The notes beneath the pieces are model-generated. The model made no database searches. It had not been told where the DNA came from and was given only the letters and a program-made list of their open reading frames with translations. A stretch of DNA of 64,000 bases from Helicobacter jaachi. Its GTDB lineage: Bacteria > Campylobacterota > Campylobacteria > Campylobacterales > Helicobacteraceae. Each line of letters opens with the position of its first letter. Position 1 is the first letter of the stretch. The DNA lies in contig NZ_JRPR02000003.1 of the NCBI RefSeq assembly GCF_000763135.2, forward strand, positions 62,001-126,000. Reading direction: 5' to 3'. Shown one piece after another: positions 39,218 through 47,776 of the stretch. The position numbers were made by a program, and so were the translations under genes.

Positions 39218-39354
39218 TCCTTACAAGCACAAGCGCATTTGTAAATATTATACTAACACTTACCAATGCGCTAAAGGCGCGCTATTATAGAATCTGCATA
39301 GTATCCACACAGAATCTACGCGCCCTTACACCAAGCCCCAGCTCAAGACTAAAA

Positions 39355-39612
39355 TTACGAAGCGGGGATTACAGAGACTTTTTGACGATGTTTATCTTTA
39401 TGGCTAAACTTCACTACACCATCGATGAGTGCATAGATAGTGTGGTCTTTACCCAAGCCTACATTATCGCCCGGATGGACTTTTGTGCCGCGTTGGCGAA
39501 TGATTATATTCCCTGCGCGAACAAATTGCGAGCCAAATTTCTTAACGCCCAAGCGTCGCCCTGCGGAATCACGATTGTTTTGAGTGCTGCCCTGCCCTTT
39601 CTTGTGTGCCAT
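39355..39612 (-). CDS. rpmA: 50S ribosomal protein L27
   Basis: 85 residues, starting [16 protein letters not shown], the universal bacterial L27 N-terminus without the Firmicutes leader, then [21 protein letters not shown]. It reaches the peptidyl-transfer centre. Ten bases separate it from rplU upstream. This small operon is normal in bacteria. ATG has AAAGGAG upstream. Confidence 0.97.
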   Translation of the reverse strand: MAHKKGQGSTQNNRDSAGRRLGVKKFGSQFVRAGNIIIRQRGTKVHPGDNVGLGKDHTIYALIDGVVKFSHKDKHRQKVSVIPAS

Positions 39613-39622
39613 TATCGCTCCT

Positions 39623-39937
39623 TTATTTTTCTATGATTTTGAGAATCCTCACACGCGTAAAGTCGCGTCTAAAGCCTCTTTTTGTCTTGCTATCTTTTCT
39701 TCTGCGTTTTTTGAATGTAACGACCTTTTTGCCCCTGCCCTCGTTGATAACTTCAGCCTCAATCTTAGCGCCCTTAACAAAAGGTGTGCCGATGTTAGCC
39801 TTATCTCCATTTACAATGGCTAAAATCTCGTTCAATTCGATTTTTGACTTTGGCTCAAGGCTCATTTTATCAAGAAGCACGATACTTCCCTCAATAACCT
39901 TGTATTGCTTGCCTCCATTCTTAAATATAGCATACAT
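39623..39937 (-). CDS. rplU: 50S ribosomal protein L21
   Basis: 104 residues; [17 protein letters not shown] start and the basic C-terminal block ([19 protein letters not shown]) are typical L21. Binds 23S rRNA with L20. First gene of the rplU-rpmA operon, with AAGGACAAGCG before ATG and a TAGAAT -10 about 50 bases upstream. Confidence 0.97.
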   Translation of the reverse strand: MYAIFKNGGKQYKVIEGSIVLLDKMSLEPKSKIELNEILAIVNGDKANIGTPFVKGAKIEAEVINEGRGKKVVTFKKRRRKDSKTKRGFRRDFTRVRILKIIEK

Positions 39938-39984
39938 CGCTTGTCCTTGTGAATTGAAGTATTTTGCTTAAAAACAAAGCGTGA

Positions 39985-39990
39985 ATTCTA
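39985..39990 (-). promoter_or_regulatory. Predicted -10 box for rplU-rpmA
   Basis: Minus strand TAGAAT (GCTAGAATTC) about 48 bases before the rplU ATG. It is back to back with the -10 of the divergent M23 gene at 40024. Confidence 0.4.
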
Positions 39991-40023
39991 GCTTAAAATT
40001 CTTTAATCTAAGCTTTGAATCGC

Positions 40024-40029
40024 TATAAT
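40024..40029 (+). promoter_or_regulatory. Predicted -10 box for the M23 gene cluster
   Basis: TATAAT 34 bases before the M23 peptidase ATG. A transcript starting near 40036 could run through legB and the radical SAM gene, as these are only 3 and 9 bases apart. Confidence 0.5.
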
Positions 40030-40062
40030 CACGCTTTTTTGATACAAAATCTAGGAGTTTGT

Positions 40063-40881
40063 ATGCGCCCTTATGCCTTTATGTGTTGCCTTATAGCGCT
40101 TTTTAGCCTTAAACTTTGCGCGCTAGAGCCAAATACAGCCTACAATGGCACGACTTTTATTTACACCACAGATAAGCCCATAACGCTAAGTTATGATAAA
40201 AAATCCTTGCATTTTATGCCCAACCCTGCTAAAAATGGCGCATTTATCGCTTTTGTGCCTATTGGCTACTATGAAAAAGGCTCTAAGATTCTCAAAAATG
40301 GCAAAGAAGTGGTGCTAAAAATTAATATTTTGCAAAAATCCTACAAAAAGGAGCAAATCACTGTTTCACAAGACAAAGTGGGCGATTCGCAGCAAATCGC
40401 CCAGCGCATCGAGAGAGAAAGGCAAGATATGCTTAAAGTCTATGGCACCATTACAAAGCAGCGTTTATGGGATAAACCCTTTATTGCGCCGCTAGATTCT
40501 GTAATCACAAGCCCTTATGGCAGCGCGCGCGTGTTTAATAATACTATTAAAAGCTACCATGGCGGCACAGACTTTCGCGCGAGTATTGGCACAGATATAA
40601 AAGCAAGCAATGATGGCAAAGTAGCGCTTGTGCAAGATAGATTTTTATCGGGCAAAAGTGTGGTGATAGACCATGGAGCGGGCGTTTATAGTGTGTATTT
40701 TCATTTGAGTGCATTTAATGTCAAAGTTGGGCAGAGCGTAAAGCAAGGGCAAATCATCGCTAAAAGCGGCGATACGGGGCGAGTGAGCGGCGCACATTTA
40801 CATTTTGGCATTGTGATAAATGGCACAAATGTCGATGCTATGGACTTTATAGAGCAAGTTAATACATTATTTAAAGGATAA
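40063..40881 (+). CDS. M23 family metallopeptidase (LytM), exported
   Basis: 272 residues from the ATG at 40063 (TAGGAG five bases away). Signal peptide ending near LKLCA. The catalytic domain starts near residue 150: SPYGSARVFNNTIKSYHGGTDFRA holds the first His-x-Asp zinc ligands, and GAHLHFG the second His pair. Intact active site, so probably a peptidoglycan endopeptidase acting in the periplasm, perhaps in cell shape like the Csd and Pgp proteins, but it is shorter than H. pylori Csd3. Unusual company: it heads an operon with a sugar dehydratase and a radical SAM protein. Confidence 0.85.
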   Translation: MRPYAFMCCLIALFSLKLCALEPNTAYNGTTFIYTTDKPITLSYDKKSLHFMPNPAKNGAFIAFVPIGYYEKGSKILKNGKEVVLKINILQKSYKKEQITVSQDKVGDSQQIAQRIERERQDMLKVYGTITKQRLWDKPFIAPLDSVITSPYGSARVFNNTIKSYHGGTDFRASIGTDIKASNDGKVALVQDRFLSGKSVVIDHGAGVYSVYFHLSAFNVKVGQSVKQGQIIAKSGDTGRVSGAHLHFGIVINGTNVDAMDFIEQVNTLFKG

Positions 40882-40884
40882 TAT

Positions 40885-41889
40885 ATGCAGATTCTTATTA
40901 CTGGCGCAGATGGCTTCATAGGCTCGCACTTAACTCAAGCTCTCTATGAGGAGAGTAAATCCCCCACCTCGCCTTTTTATGGCGCACACATAAAAGCCCT
41001 AAGCTTGTATAATTCGTTTGGATTCTGGGGCTGGCTTGAGGATTTAGCGTGCAAAGAGAAAATTGAGATTTTAAGCGGCGATGTGCGCGATTCGCACTAT
41101 TGCGCACAGATTTGCAAAGATGTTGATGTGATTTTTCATCTTGCCGCGCTCATTGCTATCCCCTATTCTTACACCGCGCCGCAAAGCTATGTGGATACCA
41201 ACATCAAAGGCACGCTTAATATCTGCCAAGCCGCGCTAGATGCCAATGTCAAGCGCATTATTCACACAAGCACAAGCGAAGTGTATGGCACAGCCCAATA
41301 TGTGCCTATTGATGAAAAGCACCCCTTGCAGCCTCAAAGCCCCTATTCTGCGAGTAAAATCGGTGCAGACGCTATTGCTATGAGTTTTCATAATGCTTTT
41401 TCTCTGCCGCTTACTATTGCGCGCCCTTTTAATACCTATGGTCCAAGGCAGAGTGCGCGCGCTGTTATCCCCACTATCATTACGCAAATTGCCAATGGAG
41501 CAAAAAGCATTAAGTTAGGCGATGTGAGCCCTACGAGGGATTTTAATTATGTAAAAGACACAGCAAGCGGCTTTATCGCCCTAGCACAGGCGCAAAATAC
41601 CATAGGCGAGGTAGTAAATATCGGCTCAAATAGTGAAATTAGCGTCCATGACACGCTTTTGCTTATAAAGGAGCTTATGCATAGTGATGTGGAGTTTATC
41701 ACTGATGCGCAAAGAATTCGCCCACAAAATAGCGAAGTGTTTCGCTTATGGTGTGATAATACCAAAATGAAAACCCTAACAAACTTTACGCCCCGCTATT
41801 CGCTTAGAGAGGGCTTGAGCGAGACGATTGCGTGGTTTAGCAATCCCAAAAATCTTGCCAAATACAAAAGCGATATTTATAATATTTAA
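40885..41889 (+). CDS. legB: LegB-like NAD-dependent nucleotide-sugar 4,6-dehydratase
   Basis: 334 residues, extended SDR: Rossmann motif GADGFIGSHL at 7-16, catalytic TSTSEVYG (Ser/Thr) and YSASK (Tyr-x3-Lys) near residues 127 and 152, RPFNTYGPRQSARAVIPTII. This is the pattern of LegB, which makes the 4-keto-6-deoxy sugar nucleotide for legionaminic acid, and of related dehydratases. No other nonulosonate genes are nearby (no LegC, LegI, LegF). AAGGATAATAT before ATG, three bases after the M23 stop. Function as dehydratase firm; final sugar unknown. Confidence 0.82.
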   Translation: MQILITGADGFIGSHLTQALYEESKSPTSPFYGAHIKALSLYNSFGFWGWLEDLACKEKIEILSGDVRDSHYCAQICKDVDVIFHLAALIAIPYSYTAPQSYVDTNIKGTLNICQAALDANVKRIIHTSTSEVYGTAQYVPIDEKHPLQPQSPYSASKIGADAIAMSFHNAFSLPLTIARPFNTYGPRQSARAVIPTIITQIANGAKSIKLGDVSPTRDFNYVKDTASGFIALAQAQNTIGEVVNIGSNSEISVHDTLLLIKELMHSDVEFITDAQRIRPQNSEVFRLWCDNTKMKTLTNFTPRYSLREGLSETIAWFSNPKNLAKYKSDIYNI

Positions 41890-41898
41890 GGAGAAAAT

Positions 41899-43074
41899 AT
41901 GCCCATTGTAAATCCCTATCTAAATCCCCAAATAAAGCGCGAAATAAATCTCGCTACGCTTTTAGATTCTAAAAAAATCATTCCACATTTTGAACAAATA
42001 AGCAAGCAAATTTCTACGGGGGGGGGGCATAAGCTAAACTCCCTGCCGCCCATTGCGGTGGAATTCCACTGGTGTGCGAGCTGTAATTATAATTGTATCC
42101 ATTGCTCCTATGGGCAGCGGCGGCAGAATAAATCGCGCTTAAGCGATGAGATTATTAGTCAAACTATACAAGATTGCAAAGACCTTGGCACAAAAGCGAT
42201 GTATCTCTCCGGCGGCGGCGAGCCTACCACGCTCAAAGGTTGGGAAATTCACGCAAGGCAGATTATAGAATCTAATATCGAAGCCGCACTCATTACAAAC
42301 TCCGTAGCCATAGCACCCAAGCATTATGAACTATTGCGCCAATTTAATTATATCGCCGTGTCGGTGTATTCGACTAAAGAGGAGCAGTATCGCGCCATTG
42401 TGGGAGCGCGCCATTTTGAGGGGCAATTTAGCCTGCCCAAAAAGCTTAAAACTACAGAATCTAACCTCATTGTGGGTGCGCGCTGCGTGATAAATGGCAT
42501 AAATTATAAAGAGATTTTTAACACCTACCAAAAGGCTATGGAGGAGGGCTTTGATTATATTATCTTTATCCCCGCAGTAGATTATGAAAAGCGCTCCATT
42601 GATTTAACACAAGAGCAAAAAGACTGCGTGCTAGAGCAGATAGAAAAAGGGCTAGATTTTATAAATCCGGCTACTACAAATCTTATTAATGTAAAAAATA
42701 ATGGCATAGGACATTATGGGAGCAGCTATCTACCGCGCTTGCAAAAAAGCTTTATTTGCAGTGCGATTATGATGCGAAGCAATGCATTTATTAATTATGA
42801 TGGCGAGGTATATTTGTGCCAGCCGCTTATTGGTGATGCGCGCTATTCGCTTGGGAATCTTAATGAGATACCCTTTAAAGAGCTATGGAATAGTGAGCAG
42901 CATAATGCAGTGATTGCGCGCCTAAATGAGAAATTTGCCAAAGGAGATTGTGAGAACTGCCGCGCCATAGGCTACAATGTAGCCATAGATACACTTTTAC
43001 AAAATGCACATATGCAAAATAAAGACGAACAAAAACGCCTCATTACGAGCACCCCACGGGATAATTTCTTGTAG
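41899..43074 (+). CDS. Radical SAM/SPASM-like protein, phase-variable, in frame (ON)
   Basis: 391 residues. CNYNCIHC (Cys-x3-Cys-x2-Cys) near residue 62 is the SAM [4Fe-4S] motif; YLSGGGEPT near 100 is the following GGE motif. A Cys-rich C-terminal part (FICSAIMMRSNAFINYDGEVYLCQ, GDCENC) looks SPASM/Twitch-like, so extra Fe-S clusters are likely. A 10-G tract at 42018-42027 encodes Gly41-Gly43 and the frame is open. Nine bases after the LegB-like gene. Chemistry unknown: sugar epimerisation, dehydration or peptide modification are all possible. Confidence 0.85.
   Translation: MPIVNPYLNPQIKREINLATLLDSKKIIPHFEQISKQISTGGGHKLNSLPPIAVEFHWCASCNYNCIHCSYGQRRQNKSRLSDEIISQTIQDCKDLGTKAMYLSGGGEPTTLKGWEIHARQIIESNIEAALITNSVAIAPKHYELLRQFNYIAVSVYSTKEEQYRAIVGARHFEGQFSLPKKLKTTESNLIVGARCVINGINYKEIFNTYQKAMEEGFDYIIFIPAVDYEKRSIDLTQEQKDCVLEQIEKGLDFINPATTNLINVKNNGIGHYGSSYLPRLQKSFICSAIMMRSNAFINYDGEVYLCQPLIGDARYSLGNLNEIPFKELWNSEQHNAVIARLNEKFAKGDCENCRAIGYNVAIDTLLQNAHMQNKDEQKRLITSTPRDNFL
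42018..42027 (+). repeat. Poly-G tract of 10 (phase-variation switch)
   Basis: Ten G in the 5' part of the radical SAM gene. One G completes a Thr codon and nine give three Gly codons, then His-Lys. A change of one or two G would truncate the protein after about 43-60 residues, before the Fe-S motif, so the switch is all or nothing. Confidence 0.9.
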
Positions 43075-43102
43075 ATTCTATAAACATCATAGAATCTACA
43101 AG
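43068..43102 (+). terminator. TAGAWTCTA hairpin after the radical SAM gene
   Basis: CTTGTAGATTCTAT and ATAGAATCTACAAG are a perfect 14-bp inverted repeat with a seven-base loop. The left arm contains the TAG stop codon. No T-run follows, so it may rather block or stabilise the 3' end. Confidence 0.5.
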
Positions 43103-43140
43103 AAACATTGAGAAATGCGAAAGTATGAGAATAAAAGGGG

Positions 43141-43164
43141 GTATGCAGGGGGAGGCCTGCATAC
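43141..43164 (-). terminator. Predicted terminator of the porin gene
   Basis: On the minus strand GTATGCAGG and CCTGCATAC form a perfect nine-pair stem with a six-base loop, followed by CCCCTTTTAT. It lies 43 bases after the porin stop codon. Confidence 0.55.
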
Positions 43165-43206
43165 GAGTGAAACTTTAAAGGAGCAAACTAGAGAGGAAAG
43201 AGGGGC

Positions 43207-44391
43207 TTAGAAATCCCAGCGGATTCTCGCACCAGCAATTAAACCTGCTTCTTTATCGCCACCATTAACGATTTGAGCGCTTGCTTTAGCTGCTTTAGTC
43301 TCATAGTAGCTTACTTGTGGGATAAAGCTAAAGTTTTTGCTCACTTTGTAAGGGAGTTGAATAAAGGCAGAGTATGAGCTGATAGAGCCGCTGTTATCAC
43401 CTGCAGGATTAGCTCCTGCAACATTGGTGTTATCCTTTTGATTAGAGCCTTTAGATGTAGATGTATAACCACCGCCTAGCACTAAGCCGATTTCTTTAGT
43501 GAAATTCACTCCAAATTCAAGGCGCGCACCTACGCGTTGCGCATCAAGCCCTGCTGCAATTTCTTGATGTGAGTATCCACCCACGCTAAAGTTTGTGCGT
43601 TGCTCACCATAGAGATGACCATTTTTACCATAGTGTGCCATGACAGAGACAAACATATTGCCAAAGCTTGGTTTTACCGCTACCCAGCCATGATATGCGT
43701 TAGTGCCAGCAGGCACGCCATCAGCGATATTGCCAGAATTGTAGTATTTGTATGTCGCAGCTATTTTAAAGAATGGCTTTTTCTTTTCATCTTTAATCTC
43801 ATACGCTACAGCGATGCGAGGAGATTCTTGATTGGCTTGACCATCTGCATTACCATTTCGCCCTGCAGCTAGTTGGTCCTCAACAAGAGCTAGTGCAAAT
43901 CCGCCGATGAGATATTGAAACTGAATTTTACGGCTACCAGTAGCGATAAAGCCAAATCCATTACCACCATTGTCATTATTCACCCAGTCACTTGTAAAGC
44001 CATTATCAATAGTAGGGGTATTTGTCTTACCAAAGAGGAAAGTTCCAAAATCTGTAGTATATGAACCCCAGAATTGGCGATAGCTAGTTACATTTCTATT
44101 GTTTTGCTGATTTTGACCGGCAATACTAGGCTCAACAGCACCAAACTCAATGTTAGCTTTAAATTTGCCTGATGAGAATTTCACACCAAATTGTGAGTTA
44201 TCTTGCAAGCCAAAAAGATAGCCTGTATCTTGTCCTTGACCTTGATAAGATGAATTTGAGCCAGCACCTACATAGCCGCGGATAGAGCCATATACATCTA
44301 CCTTTGTCTCATCGGCGTTATACACCTCAAAGCCAAGGCTAGGCGCGACCATCAATGCTGCTAAAGCAGAACTTATAAGAATCTTTTTCAT
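43207..44391 (-). CDS. Major outer-membrane porin (MOMP-like)
   Basis: 394 residues. Cleavable signal (ALMVAPSLG-F), first strand VDVYGSIRGYVGAG, short alternating beta strands, a QLAAGRNGNADGQANQE-type loop, and a C-terminal Phe (AGARIRWDF), all as in Campylobacter/Helicobacter 16- or 18-strand porins. Expected to be the abundant general diffusion channel. It has the strongest promoter in the window and a perfect hairpin at the 5' end of its mRNA, both consistent with high expression. The G/N/Q-rich loops are the variable surface-exposed parts. Confidence 0.9.
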   Translation of the reverse strand: MKKILISSALAALMVAPSLGFEVYNADETKVDVYGSIRGYVGAGSNSSYQGQGQDTGYLFGLQDNSQFGVKFSSGKFKANIEFGAVEPSIAGQNQQNNRNVTSYRQFWGSYTTDFGTFLFGKTNTPTIDNGFTSDWVNNDNGGNGFGFIATGSRKIQFQYLIGGFALALVEDQLAAGRNGNADGQANQESPRIAVAYEIKDEKKKPFFKIAATYKYYNSGNIADGVPAGTNAYHGWVAVKPSFGNMFVSVMAHYGKNGHLYGEQRTNFSVGGYSHQEIAAGLDAQRVGARLEFGVNFTKEIGLVLGGGYTSTSKGSNQKDNTNVAGANPAGDNSGSISSYSAFIQLPYKVSKNFSFIPQVSYYETKAAKASAQIVNGGDKEAGLIAGARIRWDF

Positions 44392-44419
44392 AAAAACCTC
44401 CGTAAAAGTCGTAAAATGT

Positions 44420-44435
44420 AGTTCAGCATTGAACT
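44420..44435 (-). promoter_or_regulatory. 5' mRNA hairpin of the porin transcript
   Basis: AGTTCA-GCAT-TGAACT, a perfect six-pair stem with a tetraloop beginning at the predicted transcription start. Such 5' stems protect highly expressed mRNAs from RNases; an operator is the alternative. Confidence 0.45.
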
Positions 44436-44441
44436 AGTGGC

Positions 44442-44471
44442 ATTATCATTTGAAATTGTATAAGTTGTCAA
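44442..44471 (-). promoter_or_regulatory. Porin promoter with -35 and -10 boxes
   Basis: Minus strand: TTGACA (44471-44466), 18-base spacer, GATAAT (44447-44442) preceded by T. A -35 this close to consensus is rare in Helicobacter and suits a strongly expressed porin. Predicted start near 44434. Confidence 0.6.
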
Positions 44472-44649
44472 TAGGAAATGTAAAATTTTCGTAAAATAAA
44501 ATGAGTGAATACACAAAACAACACATTTATTACTTTTTAATTTGCTTTATTGTGTATATTTTGCTTTTTGCAAATGTAAAGTTGCCTTGTGCTTTCTAGT
44601 TTTTGCTTTTTGAGACTCTCTAGATTCTCTTAATTTCTTTTTTTCGCAA

Positions 44650-44970
44650 GGGGAGAGGGGCTTGAATTAGGCGAGGTCGCTCCCTCTCCCCAGCACACCC
44701 CTCACCCCGACGACGCCTTTAAGGTCGCGCAATGAAATTGCGCAATTTAATCTTATTGCGGATAAAGATATACTTTATCCGCGTGGCGTCTTGGGATTTT
44801 CTGCCTTTCGCGCCACTCTCGTGGTGCTAAAATGCGGATTAAGCACAGCAGTAGTGCTGTGCGCCGCATTTTGGCTAGAGAGTGATAAGCGCGGCTCTCC
44901 CCAAGATTTTCGAAAAGAAAAAGCGGCGCTTTTATCTTTTCGGGGTTAAGGGGAGCGGGGAGGGGATAAA
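44650..44970. other. Multi-branched palindromic element of unknown nature in the porin-ppsA gap
   Basis: The 757 bases between porin and ppsA hold no plausible gene. Instead, perfect inverted pairs nest within each other: 44650-44659 with 44682-44691 (10 bp); GACGCC/GGCGTC (44712-44717, 44785-44790) enclosing GCGCAAT/ATTGCGC (44727-44743) and GCGGATAAAG/CTTTATCCGC (44758-44782); CACTCTC/GAGAGTG (44814-44820, 44878-44884) enclosing AAAATGCGG/CCGCATTTT (44829-44837, 44864-44872) enclosing GCACAGCA/TGCTGTGC (44843-44862); CGAAAAGA/TCTTTTCG (44911-44942). ACCCCG/CGGGGT may close the whole. It is more GC-rich than its surroundings. Could be a structured RNA or a remnant of a mobile element. Confidence 0.6.
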
Positions 44971-45110
44971 CCCCTTTTCTTTTTGCGATTAGAAATTTAA
45001 AGAAAGTAGAAAGTTAGAAAAGAGAAAGCTAGAAAATTTTAAAAAAATATAGAATCTAGAAAAGTGAAAAGTAGAAAACGTTGGGAATTATTGCGAAAAA
45101 GAAAAATACA

Positions 45111-45141
45111 GAATCTAGCGCAGGTAAAGGGCTAGATTCTA
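45111..45141 (-). terminator. Predicted ppsA terminator made of two AGAWTCT arms
   Basis: AGAATCTAGC and GCTAGATTCT pair perfectly (10 bp, 11-base loop). On the minus strand the stem is followed by GTATTTTTCTTTTT, a good intrinsic terminator. It begins eight bases after the ppsA stop. Confidence 0.65.
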
Positions 45142-45148
45142 TAAAAAG

Positions 45149-47575
45149 TTACTTGAGATGTTTCTCCACCTCGACAACCTTTTGCCAAGTGGCAATCACA
45201 GAATCTGGATTAAGTGAAATAGAGCTTATCCCCTCTTTTACGAGAAATTCTGTTACTTCAGGGTAATCACTGGGCGCCTGCCCGCAAATACCGCAATATT
45301 TATGATGACGCTTGCACGCTTCAATCGCCTTTTTAAACATCGCAAACATCGCAGGATTACGCTCATCAAAGACATGGCTTACGAGCTGCCCATCTCTATC
45401 CACGCCTAAAGTGAGTTGAGTTAGGTCATTTGAGCCAATGGAGAAGCCATCAAACATACTTAAGAAATCATCTGCCAAAATCACATTCACAGGCAGTTCG
45501 CACATCACATAAATTTCTAAGCCATTTTTGCCAGATTCTAAACCATTGCGGCGCATAATCTCAAGCACTTTTTTGCCCTCTTCAGGCGTGCGCAAAAATG
45601 GTATCATCACTTTCATATTGGTTAATCCCATTTCATCGCGCACCATAGCGAGCGCTTGACATTCCCACTCAAATGCCGCACGATACTGCGGAGAGTAATA
45701 CCTGCTCGCGCCACGATAGCCTAGCATGGGGTTTTCCTCATGTGGCTCATAGCCGCTGCCTCCTAGCATACCGCGATACTCATTTGACTTAAAGTCGCTC
45801 GTGCGCACGATAACGGGATTTGGATAGAATGCAGAGCAAATCATACCTATGCCCTCGGCGATTTTTTTGGTAAAAAAGTCTTTTGGATTTTCGTAGCCGG
45901 AGATGATTTTTTCAATCTCTGCTTTTTCTTTTAAGCCTTTTGCGTTGCCATTTTGGATATCAAGGAGTGCGAGCGGGTGGGCTTTGATTTGATTAAGCAC
46001 GATAAGCTCCATACGCGCTAGCCCTACGCCGTGATTTGGGATTTGTGAGAATCCAAAGGCTTTTTCGGGATTGCCTACATTCATATAAATTTTAGTTCTA
46101 GGCTTGCCAAGATGACTAAGCTCGATGCTTTCAATCTCATATTCGTGAATGCCATCATAAATATAGCCCTCCTCGCCCTCTGCGCAAGAAACGGTTACTT
46201 CCATACCGCTATAGAGCCTATCAGTCGCGCCAATAGCGCCCACAATCGCAGGCACGCCAATTTCGCGCGCCACGATAGCCGCGTGGCAAGTGCGTCCGCC
46301 GCGATTTGTAATCACAGCGGCTGCCTTTTTCATCGCTGGTTCCCAATCGGGGTCGGTGTTGTCTGTCACAAGTATTTCGCCCTCTTTAAAGGTATCCATA
46401 TGCTCAATATCATTAATAATGCGCACTTTGCCCGAGCCGATTTTACCACCAATGGCTTTACCTGTGAGCAGAACTTCTTTTTTACTTTCAGTATTTACAA
46501 ATTTAAATTTTTCTAGCCTTTGCCCATCGCCTTTTTTGCTTTTTTGGCTCTGCACGGTTTCTGGGCGAGCTTGCACGATAAAGATTTCGCCGCTATCGCC
46601 ATCTTTTGCCCATTCCATATCCATAGGGCGATATTCGCCTGCCTCTTTGGAGTAATGCTCCTCGATTTTTATCGCATAGCGTGCGAGGGTGAGGATATCC
46701 GCATCGGTGATAGAAAAGCTTTTCATCTCGCGCTGTGTGGTTTTGATATTTTTAGTGGGGTGCTCGCTGCCGCGCGGCGCATAGACCATTTTTTGATGCT
46801 TATGCCCTAGCTGGCGCTTGATAATGGGACGCTTGCCCTCTTTGAGCGTGGGTTTAAAGACATAGAATTCATCAGGATTAACCGTGCCGCCTACGACATT
46901 TTCGCCTAGTCCCCATGATGAAGTGATAAATACTGCATCTTTAAAGCCTGTTTCAGTATCGATACTAAACATAACGCCCGCGCTGCCTTTATCCGCGCGC
47001 ACCATTTTTTGCACACCTACAGAAAGCGCGACTTTAAAGTGGTCAAACCCACGCGAAGCACGATAACTCACTGCCCTATCGGTAAAAAGTGAGGCAAGGC
47101 AGGATTTCACATAATGTATAAGCTCCGTCTTGCCTTTAATGCTCAAATATGTATCTTGCTGCCCAGCAAAGCTCGCATCGGGCAAATCCTCCGCAGTAGC
47201 GGAGCTGCGCACAGCGACATCTGCTTCTTTCATACCATATTCCGCGCTTAGAATCTCATAGGCTTTAAAAATCTCTTCACGCAAATCAGGCGGAAAAGGC
47301 GTGCCAAAAATCAATTCGCGGATTTTTTTGGAGCGCGTTTTTAGCACATCAATTTCTGTTACATCAACGCCATCAAGCAAATCAATAATTTTTTGACGAA
47401 TACCACCAGAATCTAGCAAATACCAATACGCCTCGCTTGTGATAGCAAAGCCATTAGGCACTTTGATACCCTCTGATACAAGTTCTTGAAACATCTCTCC
47501 AATGCTCGCATTTTTGCCGCCAACTATGGGAACATCTTTATTGTTGAGTTCCTTAAAAAACTTGATATACTTCAT
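45149..47575 (-). CDS. ppsA: Phosphoenolpyruvate synthase
   Basis: 808 residues from the ATG at 47575 ([28 protein letters not shown]), which matches the H. pylori protein start; the frame extends 18 codons further without support. N-terminal ATP-binding domain ([22 protein letters not shown]), phospho-His domain with [13 protein letters not shown], and PEP-binding barrel ([27 protein letters not shown]). Converts pyruvate to PEP with ATP to AMP for gluconeogenesis, fitting an organism that grows on organic and amino acids. Monocistronic. Confidence 0.96.
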   Translation of the reverse strand: MKYIKFFKELNNKDVPIVGGKNASIGEMFQELVSEGIKVPNGFAITSEAYWYLLDSGGIRQKIIDLLDGVDVTEIDVLKTRSKKIRELIFGTPFPPDLREEIFKAYEILSAEYGMKEADVAVRSSATAEDLPDASFAGQQDTYLSIKGKTELIHYVKSCLASLFTDRAVSYRASRGFDHFKVALSVGVQKMVRADKGSAGVMFSIDTETGFKDAVFITSSWGLGENVVGGTVNPDEFYVFKPTLKEGKRPIIKRQLGHKHQKMVYAPRGSEHPTKNIKTTQREMKSFSITDADILTLARYAIKIEEHYSKEAGEYRPMDMEWAKDGDSGEIFIVQARPETVQSQKSKKGDGQRLEKFKFVNTESKKEVLLTGKAIGGKIGSGKVRIINDIEHMDTFKEGEILVTDNTDPDWEPAMKKAAAVITNRGGRTCHAAIVAREIGVPAIVGAIGATDRLYSGMEVTVSCAEGEEGYIYDGIHEYEIESIELSHLGKPRTKIYMNVGNPEKAFGFSQIPNHGVGLARMELIVLNQIKAHPLALLDIQNGNAKGLKEKAEIEKIISGYENPKDFFTKKIAEGIGMICSAFYPNPVIVRTSDFKSNEYRGMLGGSGYEPHEENPMLGYRGASRYYSPQYRAAFEWECQALAMVRDEMGLTNMKVMIPFLRTPEEGKKVLEIMRRNGLESGKNGLEIYVMCELPVNVILADDFLSMFDGFSIGSNDLTQLTLGVDRDGQLVSHVFDERNPAMFAMFKKAIEACKRHHKYCGICGQAPSDYPEVTEFLVKEGISSISLNPDSVIATWQKVVEVEKHLK

Positions 47576-47717
47576 ATCTCTAACTTCTCCAATTTGTTTG
47601 TGATTAAAGCGCACATTGTAATTAATCAAAGTTTATCCCAAACTTAAAAAATTTAACTTTTAGCCTAATCCAGCTAGCCTTATACCGCGCAAAAGCAAAA
47701 AAAAGGATAATTTGTGA

Positions 47718-47723
47718 TAGAAT
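47718..47723 (+). promoter_or_regulatory. Predicted extended -10 promoter of purL
   Basis: TGA-TAGAAT, 54 bases before the purL ATG; the hexamer is part of a GATAGAATCTG copy of the AGAWTCT motif. Confidence 0.4.
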
Positions 47724-47776
47724 CTGCCTTTTTGCACTGCTTGAATGAGCCTAGATTCTATAACTAAGAGGTTAAA

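Noticed and set aside
40885-41889. Part of a full legionaminic acid biosynthesis cluster
   Set aside because: No other nonulosonate genes (LegC, LegI, LegF types) are found around it.
45081-45266. Short plus-strand frame at the end of ppsA
   Set aside because: Overlaps the ppsA coding strand and its terminator, without start signal or similarity.
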